The position numbers and the translations under genes were made by a program. DNA of 7,082 nucleotides, from NCBI GenBank assembly GCA_964619285.1, contig CAZUCT010000328.1:1-7082 (forward strand), written 5' to 3'. Under the pieces are notes generated by a model that was not told where the DNA came from, made no database searches, and was given only the letters and a program-made list of their open reading frames with translations. This DNA is from CALKCV01 sp964619285. GTDB lineage: Bacteria > Cyanobacteriota > Cyanobacteriia > Cyanobacteriales > Microcoleaceae. The stretch's first letter is position 1. The number at the start of each line of letters is the position of its first letter. Shown here piece by piece: positions 1 to 5,086 of the stretch.

Positions 1-20
1 CTCCCTCCATCTAAAATGGC

Positions 21-34
21 TAATTGCTAATTGC
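21..34. repeat. Two tandem TAATTGC heptamers
   Basis: Two perfect copies of TAATTGC lie head to tail (21-27 and 28-34), followed by a partial TA. They are the reverse complement of the CAATTAR-type heptamers at 151-178, so related units flank the palindromic element at 52-149 in opposite orientation. Short tandem heptamers of this kind are known from filamentous cyanobacteria (STRR sequences). No function is evident. Confidence 0.6.
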
Positions 35-51
35 TACTGCCAGATAAGCGG

Positions 52-149
52 TTAGGGACTTGTAATTTAATAAGATACCGATGTTGGGTGGAGGTTCGCG
101 GCACCCAACCTACAAGAGACTGGTAGTTTATTTTTGCACAAGTCCCTTA
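52..149. mobile_element. MITE-like palindromic element
   Basis: The 10-nt inverted repeat AGGGACTTGT (54-63) / ACAAGTCCCT (138-147) encloses a short AT-rich segment with no coding capacity. If the terminal inverted repeats are read as the 9-nt GGGACTTGT/ACAAGTCCC (55-63, 138-146), both ends are flanked by the direct trinucleotide TTA (52-54, 147-149), which would fit a target-site duplication. In the middle is an 8-bp stem, GTTGGGTG (83-90) with CACCCAAC (102-109), around an 11-nt loop. The right arm runs on into CCTACA, which resembles the common cyanobacterial ACCCAACCTACA repeat. The element looks like a non-autonomous miniature element or a nested pair of repeats. No transposase is present, so mobility is inferred only. 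Confidence 0.4.
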
Positions 150-150
150 A

Positions 151-178
151 CAATTAGCAATTAACAATTAACAATTAG
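151..178. repeat. Four tandem CAATTAR heptamers
   Basis: Four in-phase units of CAATTAG or CAATTAA fill 151-157, 158-164, 165-171 and 172-178, ending one base before the jag stop codon region. This is a typical cyanobacterial short tandem heptanucleotide array. No intrinsic terminator for the minus-strand operon is evident here, so transcription may run on or end by another mechanism. Confidence 0.75.
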
Positions 179-179
179 A

Positions 180-656
180 CTAATCTTTTATTTTTACCAC
201 CAAGCGGCGGTCCGGTTCTTGTCCGCGACTGTAAGTTTCGAGATCTTCATGTTCTTTTAATAGGGTATGAACTTGACGGCGTTCTGCCGAAGAAAGAGAA
301 GCTATTTCATACTCCAATTTAGTTAAGCGGACTTGATTGGCTGCATAATCGGCCATTAATTGTAACTCTTGGAGGCGACGGAAACGGTAGCCGTTAACTT
401 CTACCGTATAAGACCCTTGTTCTTCTGGTTCTTTATTGATGTTGAGAATTGTATTAGCCAGATATTGAATTGCGTCAATTACCGCACCATCGGTTCCGAT
501 TAAAAGAGAAATCCGATCTACAGTTAGGTTAGATTCATCTATTGTCAACCAATAACAATCTTCTTGCTCTTTAGGAATTACTGCTGCTGGAATGTCTGCT
601 AACTTTAAAAATTCCTCCAGCCATTCCCTTGCTAGTTCTGTTTGAGTTTTGCTCAT
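180..656 (-). CDS. jag: KH-R3H RNA-binding protein (Jag/KhpB family)
   Basis: A 158-aa cytoplasmic single-stranded nucleic-acid-binding protein. The KH domain (about residues 35-95) shows the GxxG loop as GTDG at 54-57 inside the segment LLIGTDGAVIDAIQYLAN. The C-terminal R3H domain (about 100-158) shows the R-x3-H signature at Arg126 and His130. The Jag-N domain found at the N-terminus of Firmicute Jag is absent. The open frame extends to 695, but that start would be TTG and would lie inside yidC. The ATG at 654-656 gives the usual compact length and a 7-bp gap to the yidC stop, so I chose it. No strong Shine-Dalgarno precedes it, so translational coupling with yidC is likely. Family members act with KhpA in other bacteria to bind RNA and influence cell division or envelope functions. 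The target in cyanobacteria is not known to me. The neighbourhood after yidC is the classic one for this family. Confidence 0.9.
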   Translation of the reverse strand: MSKTQTELAREWLEEFLKLADIPAAVIPKEQEDCYWLTIDESNLTVDRISLLIGTDGAVIDAIQYLANTILNINKEPEEQGSYTVEVNGYRFRRLQELQLMADYAANQVRLTKLEYEIASLSSAERRQVHTLLKEHEDLETYSRGQEPDRRLVVKIKD

Positions 657-663
657 CGCGCTA

Positions 664-1806
664 TCAAGCTTTCTTTTTAGAACGTCCCTTTTCAAAGGGT
701 AATGCTTCTCGTCCCTTCTCAGTTTTGGCTTTTGCCTCTTGTTCGTCCACTATTTTCTGAATGTTTTCAGGCAGGGGTTCTTTTGAGAGAATAAATGCCT
801 GAATTGTCTGAAAAATATTAGCCACGAGCATATACAATAAAACGCCTGCTGGTAAGGGAGTAAAGAGAAATATTCCCGAAAATAGAAAGGGGGTTATTTT
901 ATTAATTGAATCTTGATTGGGATTGGCGTTGCTGCCTGCTCCTTTTCCAGATATAGTTTGGCTGGCGTAAATACTGACGCCAAAACCAACCACCATGATC
1001 AGAATATCCCAGTGAATGGTACCATCTTCGTCAAAGGCTCCGACGCGACCGAGGGCTTCGATAAAGAGGAATCCTTTATCTGCTGCTATGCCCGGGATGG
1101 TTCCTTGAACGGTGGCATCTCCTGGTTGTAAGGCGATTAGATTGCCTTTGTCGTCTATTTTGACCCTTTCTTCGCCTTTAGTAACGCTCCAAGTTGGTTT
1201 AATGTTAGTTTGAGAATATTCCTCAAAAAGACTATTTAAGGGTTTCCCTTCTACGGTTTGAAATTCTATTTTTGGCTTTTCTCCCACTGCCAATTTATTA
1301 CCGCCGGGCATCATTGCGATGATGGGGAAATGTACTCCGTCGTTAATATAAATATTTTGAGGGGAGGTTGTAAATGCTTTGGGTTCGATTCTTTCTATTT
1401 GTTCTTGAGGCAATATGTCAACGTTTATGCTGTAGTTTATATTAGCAAAAGGCGAGCCCCTTAAGGTTGCAAATAGAGCGAATAGTATGGGCATTTGTAA
1501 TAGCAAGGGCAAGCAACCTGCCAATGGGTTAAACTCTTTCATCAGTTTCCCCATTTCTTCTTGCTGTTTTACTGGGTCGTCTTTATAGAGTTTTTGAATT
1601 TCTTCTTGTCGCTTTTTCATCAAAGGTTGAGTTACCTTCATGCGACGCATATTACGAATTGAGCCTGCATTTAAGGGGTAAAGACCCAGACGAATTACTA
1701 ATGTTAAGGCTACGATCGCTAATCCGTAGCTTGGCACGATTCCGTAGAAAAAATCTAGAATCGGCAGCATTATGTTATTTGAGAGAAACCCGATACCAAA
1801 ATCCAT
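664..1806 (-). CDS. yidC: YidC/Oxa1/Alb3 membrane protein insertase
   Basis: A 380-aa insertase that places membrane proteins, alone or with SecYEG, into the plasma and probably thylakoid membranes. Predicted membrane segments lie at about 22-44, 96-115, 264-283, 304-316 and 318-340, the five-segment core without the extra N-terminal segment of E. coli YidC. Arg39 in VIRLGLYPL is the conserved groove arginine. A basic coiled-coil hairpin spans about 48-92, and the tail after 355 is rich in Lys and Glu, ending RSKKKA. The region at about 120-262, between the second and third membrane segments, is unusually long. Its segment at about 163-250 (PGGNKLAVGEK, then WSV, then GNLIALQPGDATV) resembles a bacterial Ig-like Big2 domain on the lumenal or periplasmic side. 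The start is ATG at 1804-1806 with only a weak AAGAAA ribosome site. A 102-bp gap separates it from the PH gene and 7 bp from jag. Confidence 0.95.
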   Translation of the reverse strand: MDFGIGFLSNNIMLPILDFFYGIVPSYGLAIVALTLVIRLGLYPLNAGSIRNMRRMKVTQPLMKKRQEEIQKLYKDDPVKQQEEMGKLMKEFNPLAGCLPLLLQMPILFALFATLRGSPFANINYSINVDILPQEQIERIEPKAFTTSPQNIYINDGVHFPIIAMMPGGNKLAVGEKPKIEFQTVEGKPLNSLFEEYSQTNIKPTWSVTKGEERVKIDDKGNLIALQPGDATVQGTIPGIAADKGFLFIEALGRVGAFDEDGTIHWDILIMVVGFGVSIYASQTISGKGAGSNANPNQDSINKITPFLFSGIFLFTPLPAGVLLYMLVANIFQTIQAFILSKEPLPENIQKIVDEQEAKAKTEKGREALPFEKGRSKKKA

Positions 1807-1881
1807 TATTTCTTAGTTAATTTTAGGGCTGCTAGTTTTTTTTTCTGTTGTTTTTTTACCCCTTTTTGGGAGTATTAGCAA

Positions 1882-1895
1882 TGGGGAATGGGGTT
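1882..1895. repeat. Two CCCCATT heptamers in the PH-yidC spacer
   Basis: On the minus strand the spacer between the PH-domain gene and yidC carries two tandem CCCCATT units (AATGGGG on the plus strand). Further toward yidC, a short imperfect hairpin at about 1859-1876 (CCC / GGG arms around a T5/A5 loop) is followed by A-rich, not U-rich, sequence on the transcript, so it is not an intrinsic terminator. A processing or regulatory role is possible but unsupported. Confidence 0.55.
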
Positions 1896-1908
1896 AAATT
1901 CCCTGCTT

Positions 1909-2295
1909 TCAAGCTTTAGTTTCTGCTTGTTTGGTTTTGGCAGCCATTTTTTCGTTGATATAGTTTTCTATTTCCCGGAAGCGAGGTAGGGCCCTCAATT
2001 CCAAACGATTGCCGTTTCTCAGAGTTACTACCAAATCTCCCCATGCGCCGAAACCGCGGGGCATTTTGGCCACTTTTACTATTTCCGAGTAAACTATGTC
2101 AGTGCGATCGCGTCCCATCCAACCGCCTATTACCGATATTCGCCGATTGGTGATGCGGTATCGCAGCCACAAGGCCCTGACTATGGCCCCTACTGTTAGG
2201 GGCAGGCCAATTATTGTCAAGCCTACCAATAAGTTGAGGATTAAATCTCCTATATGGGGGCCGCCTTCATAAATTGGTTCTTCTTTAATGCCCAT
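1909..2295 (-). CDS. Small membrane protein with bacterial PH domain (YdbS/DUF304-like)
   Basis: A 128-aa protein of unknown function. A hydrophobic segment at about 16-44 probably forms a membrane hairpin or one long helix. It is followed by a bacterial PH-like (bPH_2) fold. The diagnostic stretch RYRITNRRISVIGGWMG (about 45-61) is the usual start of this domain, continuing through IVYSEIVKV to about residue 115. The tail is basic (KMAAKTKQAETKA). The ATG at 2293-2295 overlaps the end of rnpA by 11 bp. A GGAGG Shine-Dalgarno sits inside rnpA six bases upstream, which fits translational coupling. A gene of this kind sits between rnpA and yidC in cyanobacteria such as Synechocystis (slr1470, from memory). 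The context suggests a part in membrane-protein biogenesis, but that is inference from position only. Confidence 0.85.
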   Translation of the reverse strand: MGIKEEPIYEGGPHIGDLILNLLVGLTIIGLPLTVGAIVRALWLRYRITNRRISVIGGWMGRDRTDIVYSEIVKVAKMPRGFGAWGDLVVTLRNGNRLELRALPRFREIENYINEKMAAKTKQAETKA

Positions 2296-2650
2296 CTAAA
2301 ACCTCCGTTCTTGCCAACAACTGTTCTAATTGTTGCAGAATTTGGCGATAATTGCACCTTGGGGCTGTTGGTTTTACCACTATGGCCAAATCCCACCCCG
2401 GTTTGAGCTTTGGTAATAACTGCCGCATAGCAGCGCGAATCTGCCGTTTGAGCCGATTTCGCACTGCTGCTTGCTTGCTTACTTTTTTCCCGATCGAAAT
2501 CCCGATGCGGGTTTCTTGGCCAGTTTGGCTGCTTTCTGCGGGATGTCGCAAAGCTCTTAACACCAAATCTGGTCCGTTCTGGCGAATTCCTTTTTCATAT
2601 ACTTTGCTAAAGTCTTGATTTCGCCTCAGTCGGTTGGCTTTGGGCAGCAT
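2285..2650 (-). CDS. rnpA: Ribonuclease P protein component
   Basis: A 121-aa basic protein that binds the catalytic RNase P RNA and helps it recognise and cut the 5' leader of precursor tRNAs. The N-terminus LPKANRLRRNQDFSKVY is the family start. The conserved RNR motif is at residues 64-66 within KQAAVRNRLKRQIR. The length is normal (about 115-130 aa). The chosen ATG (2648-2650) precedes the conserved LPKANRL block by one residue. No clear Shine-Dalgarno is visible in the A-rich sequence upstream. It lies 104 bp downstream of rpmH, as in most bacteria, and overlaps the PH-domain gene by 11 bp. Confidence 0.96.
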   Translation of the reverse strand: MLPKANRLRRNQDFSKVYEKGIRQNGPDLVLRALRHPAESSQTGQETRIGISIGKKVSKQAAVRNRLKRQIRAAMRQLLPKLKPGWDLAIVVKPTAPRCNYRQILQQLEQLLARTEVLDGH

Positions 2651-2712
2651 GACGGTTTTTTTTGTAAAAATTAGAGCGACTTTAGAGCTGAAATCAAAAA
2701 TTTCATCTTCTA

Positions 2713-2747
2713 TTGCCTTTTGCCTTTTGCCTCTTGCCTCTTGCCTT
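2713..2747. repeat. Five tandem TTGCCTY heptamers between rpmH and rnpA
   Basis: Five in-phase units (TTGCCTT at 2713, 2720 and 2741; TTGCCTC at 2727 and 2734) fill the spacer directly downstream of the rpmH stop. The same heptamer, phased as CTCTTGC, recurs five times at 3004-3038 upstream of rpmH, so rpmH is bracketed by two arrays of one unit. On the transcript the array would be a purine-rich (GGCAAAA/GGCAAGA) tract. Confidence 0.85.
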
Positions 2748-2754
2748 TCATCTA

Positions 2755-2892
2755 TTAGACTGCCAGACGAGCCCTTCCTTTTTTTCTACGGGCATTGATT
2801 ACGGCTCGACCGTTTTTGGTGCGCATTCTGGCTCTAAAGCCCGATACTCTTTTTCTTTTGCGACTGGTTCCTTCCAAGGTTCGCTTGGTCAT
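2755..2892 (-). CDS. rpmH: 50S ribosomal protein L34
   Basis: A 45-aa, very basic protein of the large ribosomal subunit. The sequence begins MTKRTLEGTSRKRKR, continues with the family signature SGFRARMRTKNGRAVI, and ends RLAV followed by TAA. That is the normal length and ending of cyanobacterial L34. A strong GGAGG Shine-Dalgarno lies eight bases before the ATG (2890-2892). It heads the rpmH-rnpA cluster. A possible promoter lies at 2923-2928 (minus strand). The gene is short and is hidden under an unrelated open frame on the other strand, so it is easy to miss. Confidence 0.97.
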   Translation of the reverse strand: MTKRTLEGTSRKRKRVSGFRARMRTKNGRAVINARRKKGRARLAV

Positions 2893-2922
2893 TTTAATTC
2901 CTCCAAAAATTCACAATCTCTT

Positions 2923-2944
2923 ATCCTAACACAGCAATTGTCAA
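2923..2944 (-). promoter_or_regulatory. Possible rpmH promoter
   Basis: On the minus strand, an extended -10-like TGT-TAGGAT has its hexamer at 2923-2928, about 30 bases before the L34 start. A perfect TTGACA lies at 2939-2944, but the gap of only 10 bases is too short for a standard -35/-10 pair. TTGACA falls inside the heptamer array and may be coincidence. The call rests mainly on the extended -10 and the position. Confidence 0.3.
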
Positions 2945-3038
2945 TCGCTAATTGTTAGTTGCTATTCCCCATTCCCTCTGACCTCTGACCTCTGACTTCT
3001 GACCTCTTGCCTCTTGCCTCTTGCCTCTTGCCTCTTGC
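2934..3038. repeat. 105-bp array of 15 in-register heptamers with changing unit
   Basis: Reading in steps of seven from 2934, the spacer between the DUF2808 gene and rpmH falls into 15 consecutive units. Four degenerate CAATTAG-like units (plus strand GCAATTG, TCAATCG, CTAATTG, TTAGTTG) occupy 2934-2961. Two CCCCATT-like units (CTATTCC, CCATTCC) occupy 2962-2975. Three CTCTGAC and one TTCTGAC occupy 2976-3003, and five perfect CTCTTGC occupy 3004-3038. The 7-nt phase never breaks although the unit changes. The 3' part ends eight bases before the DUF2808 stop codon. It is the clearest STRR-type array in the window and overlaps the presumed rpmH promoter zone. Confidence 0.85.
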
Positions 3039-3045
3039 CTTCCCA

Positions 3046-3555
3046 TTATTGGATGCTCAAAACCCATGTACCGACATAGCGCATTAAGGGGACGTCGCCG
3101 GGGGTGCGAATGTTGGCGTTGAAATAGAACATCCCACCAAAGCGGGGGTTTCTGACGTTATGCAGAACTACTTCAATTTTGTTGCCGGCTGGAATTGGTT
3201 CTGCGGGGTAAATTTCCAGAAAATGATTTTCTCGGTCCCACACTACTTCATCTAGTGGGACAGATTCTCCTTTTATCCGAATCTCTACTTTGTCTGGGTC
3301 AAATGTCCCTTTGTAATAGTCTGGATAAATAATCGATACTTGGGCCACTGCTAGGTTGAGTTTGTTTGCTGGTATCCGCAAGCGATAGCGGTCCCACATT
3401 CCGGCGCTGCCGGAGTCCAAGCGATAGTTTAGCTGGTTGGCATTTTCAGGGCCACCAAAGAGGGTGAATCCAGGATTCGTTTGGGCCATAGTTACTAAGG
3501 GCAAGCCGCTTAAGAGTCCCCCTGTAACTGCTAGGGCGGAAAGTAATCGTTTCAT
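3046..3555 (-). CDS. Exported DUF2808 family protein
   Basis: A 169-aa protein of unknown function that appears to be largely confined to cyanobacteria. A signal peptide covers about residues 1-24 (MKRLLSALAV, then a hydrophobic core, then VTMA before Gln25), so the mature protein should be periplasmic or outer-surface. The DUF2808 core spans about 45-150, with the blocks RYRLRIPANKLNLAVAQ, IIYPDYYKGTFDP and NPRFGGMFYFNANI. The pattern predicts a mostly beta fold. No catalytic motif or transmembrane anchor is visible after the signal. The start ATG (3553-3555) has an AGGAG Shine-Dalgarno about seven bases upstream. It is transcribed divergently from pntAA. It lies 153 bp upstream of rpmH on the same strand, with no intrinsic terminator seen between them, so read-through is possible. 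Confidence 0.88.
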   Translation of the reverse strand: MKRLLSALAVTGGLLSGLPLVTMAQTNPGFTLFGGPENANQLNYRLDSGSAGMWDRYRLRIPANKLNLAVAQVSIIYPDYYKGTFDPDKVEIRIKGESVPLDEVVWDRENHFLEIYPAEPIPAGNKIEVVLHNVRNPRFGGMFYFNANIRTPGDVPLMRYVGTWVLSIQ

Positions 3556-3599
3556 AACAATCTCCTGTAATTTATCTGTATTTTTAAATACTTACTTCA

Positions 3600-3629
3600 A
3601 TGACAGTTTTAAGTAAAAAAACTTATAAT
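3600..3629 (+). promoter_or_regulatory. Probable pntAA operon promoter
   Basis: A perfect TATAAT (-10) at 3624-3629 is preceded, after an 18-bp spacer, by ATGACA at 3600-3605, a five-of-six match to TTGACA. Transcription would start near 3636, leaving a 5' leader of about 230 nt before the pntAA ATG. This is the best sigma70/SigA-type promoter in the divergent spacer. Confidence 0.6.
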
Positions 3630-3701
3630 GTCGGCGTCAAGGTAACTGGAACTGGACCTGATGGTAGTAAAACTAAGAAAATGCTGTCAATGATTGCTTA
3701 A
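3600..3701 (+). other. Possible 33-aa open frame in the pntAA leader
   Basis: ATG at 3600 opens a 33-codon frame ending TAA at 3699-3701 (begins MTVLSKKTYNVGV, ends KKMLSMIA). Composition looks protein-like, not random, but no Shine-Dalgarno precedes the ATG and I do not recognise the peptide. Its start coincides exactly with the -35 element of the promoter called here, so a transcript from that promoter could not encode it. It may be a gene remnant, a small protein made from an upstream promoter, or chance. Confidence 0.15.
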
Positions 3702-3740
3702 AACATTATGACAAGTTAAAGATATCAAAGAGTTTCGGAG

Positions 3741-3831
3741 ACCGCCAGCATAATTGTAGCTTAAAGCTCGATGGCGAACCGCCAAGGGGGCCGCGAGGCC
3801 CTAGACTCGATTCTGGACCTGCGGGCCAGAA
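3741..3831 (+). promoter_or_regulatory. Structured 5' leader upstream of pntAA
   Basis: This GC-rich stretch of the 312-bp divergent spacer folds well. The most stable hairpin is at 3811-3831: arms TTCTGGACC and GGGCCAGAA pair with one A-G mismatch around a TGC loop. Before it, a CC/GG-closed GCGA tetraloop sits in a bulged GGG/CCC stem (about 3786-3802). Upstream, ACCGCCA occurs twice (3741-3747, 3778-3784), and its CGCCA core can pair in either copy with one TGGCG at 3772-3776, giving two mutually exclusive stems. There is no U-run after the last hairpin, so if this is a control element it would act on translation or RNA stability. I do not recognise a known riboswitch class. A strong AAGGAGAG ribosome site (3857-3864) follows 25 bases later. 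Confidence 0.4.
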
Positions 3832-3867
3832 AATTAGATCGTAGTAAAAAAAGGACAAGGAGAGTTT

Positions 3868-5007
3868 ATGAAAATAGCGATCGCCAAGGAAAGCCATGTC
3901 AACGAACGTCGCGTGGCTTTAACTCCCGACGTGGTGGCTAAGTTAGTCAAGCAAGGTCTGGAAATTGAAGTGGAGGCCGGGGCCGGAAATAGGGCCTTCT
4001 TTGCGGATAAGGCCTACGAGGAGGCCGGGGCCAAGATAGTTGCCGATACTGCAGCTCTCTGGAAAGAGGCAGATGTCCTGCTAAAAGTGGGCGTCCTGCA
4101 AGACTGGGAAGCGGACCAACTGCGGGAGGGTTCGATCCTGATCGGTTTTCTCAATCCCCTGGGCAATCCGGCCATCGTCGGGCGCTTGGCAGAAAAGAAG
4201 GTGACGGCCTTTAGTATGGAGATGATTCCCCGCATCAGCCGGGCCCAAGTTATGGACGCTTTGTCTTCCCAAGCTAATATTGGGGGCTATAAGGCGGCCT
4301 TAATCGCGGCCACGGCCCTGCCCAAGTTCTTTCCGATGTTAACGACTGCTGCGGGTACGATCCGACCTGCTAAGGTTTTGGTGATGGGTGCGGGGGTTGC
4401 CGGCCTGCAAGCGATCGCCACTTGCCGCCGTCTGGGGGCTGTGGTTGAAGCTTTCGATATTCGTCCGGAAGTAAAGGAACAAGTGCAAAGTTTGGGTGCA
4501 AAGTTCGTGGATGTCTCCCTCGAAGAAGATACGGTCGCGGAAGGCGGCTATGCTAAGGAAATCTCAGAGGAGTCGAAACAACGCACCCGCGAAGTCCTCT
4601 GCGATCGCGTGGCTGCTTCTGATGTTGTCATTACCACTGCTCAAGTTCCGGGTAAAAAGGCCCCAGTGTTAGTTACTAAGGAAATGCTGGATGGCATGAC
4701 CCCGGGTTCTTTGGTGGTTGATTTGGCCGCAGAGCAGGGGGGTAATTGCGAGGGCACGGAAGCTGGCAAGGATGTCGTATATAATGGTGTAACTATTATC
4801 GGTCCTGTGAATTTGCCTTCGACTATGCCGATACACGCTAGCGAATTGTATGCTAAGAATATCTCGGCTTTGCTCAAGCTGATGATTAATAAGGATAACC
4901 AGCTAGAACTCGATTTTGAGGATGAGATTGTTGCTGGTGCTTGCGTTGCCCATACTGGGGAAATTCGCAATAAACGAGTTGAGGAGGCTTTGGCTGTTGC
5001 TGGTTAG
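3868..5007 (+). CDS. pntAA: NAD(P) transhydrogenase alpha-1 subunit (NAD(H)-binding domain I)
   Basis: A 379-aa soluble peripheral subunit that binds NAD(H) and passes hydride to NADP+ held by PntB. The N-terminal block of the alanine dehydrogenase/PNT family is present (KESHVNERRVALTP, 7-20). The RQD loop at the nicotinamide site is seen as Arg122, Gln127, Asp130 and Ser133 in PRISRAQVMDALSS. The Rossmann fold shows GAGVAG at 174-179 with the ribose-binding acidic residue Asp197 in AFDIR. The length matches the free-standing alpha-1 subunit of the three-subunit type (Rhodospirillum rubrum), not the fused E. coli PntA. An AAGGAG site lies five bases before the ATG. The first 570 bp are rich in GGCC and GCC codons, unlike the rest of the operon. 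A 143-bp gap follows before pntAB. It should sit on the cytoplasmic face of the membrane. Confidence 0.96.
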   Translation: MKIAIAKESHVNERRVALTPDVVAKLVKQGLEIEVEAGAGNRAFFADKAYEEAGAKIVADTAALWKEADVLLKVGVLQDWEADQLREGSILIGFLNPLGNPAIVGRLAEKKVTAFSMEMIPRISRAQVMDALSSQANIGGYKAALIAATALPKFFPMLTTAAGTIRPAKVLVMGAGVAGLQAIATCRRLGAVVEAFDIRPEVKEQVQSLGAKFVDVSLEEDTVAEGGYAKEISEESKQRTREVLCDRVAASDVVITTAQVPGKKAPVLVTKEMLDGMTPGSLVVDLAAEQGGNCEGTEAGKDVVYNGVTIIGPVNLPSTMPIHASELYAKNISALLKLMINKDNQLELDFEDEIVAGACVAHTGEIRNKRVEEALAVAG

Positions 5008-5017
5008 TTGCTAACTA

Positions 5018-5058
5018 TCGATTGAGCTAAGGCTCTGACGCATCGAGTTTTTGTTTTT
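5018..5058 (+). terminator. Possible leaky terminator or attenuator between pntAA and pntAB
   Basis: Eleven bases after the pntAA stop, TCGAT (5018-5022) can pair with ATCGA (5042-5046), enclosing a small GAGC-TAAG-GCTC hairpin (5024-5035). A T-rich run TTTTTGTTTTT (5048-5058) follows directly. The stem is weak and has an asymmetric internal loop, so any termination would be partial. It may lower expression of the downstream subunits or mark the 3' end of a pntAA-only transcript. Confidence 0.35.
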
Positions 5059-5086
5059 ATCGAAACCGACTAACAGGCAGGATGCT

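Noticed and set aside
913..1464. Two plus-strand open frames (913-1131, 1258-1464) inside yidC
   Set aside because: Both are antisense to yidC and show no coding signature.
2919..2933. DnaA box near rpmH, suggesting a replication origin
   Set aside because: TTATCCTAA matches the TTATCCACA box at only seven of nine positions, it is single, and no dnaA or dnaN is present.
2713..2958. Plus-strand open frame of 81 codons over rpmH
   Set aside because: It is antisense to the unmistakable L34 gene and runs through the heptamer repeats; no ribosome site or recognisable domain.
2713..3038. CRISPR array
   Set aside because: The repeats are pure 7-nt tandem units with no spacers and no cas genes nearby.
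3720..3840. tRNA, tmRNA or a known riboswitch class in the pntAA leader
   Set aside because: No T-loop GGTTCGA, anticodon arm or CCA end, and no consensus core of the glutamine, cobalamin, TPP, fluoride or glycine classes could be recognised.
3706..3897. Minus-strand open frame of 63 codons in the pntAA leader
   Set aside because: It overlaps the pntAA start and its ribosome site, has low-complexity Gly/Pro/Ser content from the GC-rich hairpins, and has no family signature.
4641..4970. Minus-strand open frame of 109 codons inside pntAA
   Set aside because: It is fully antisense to conserved pntAA codons, with no start signals of its own.
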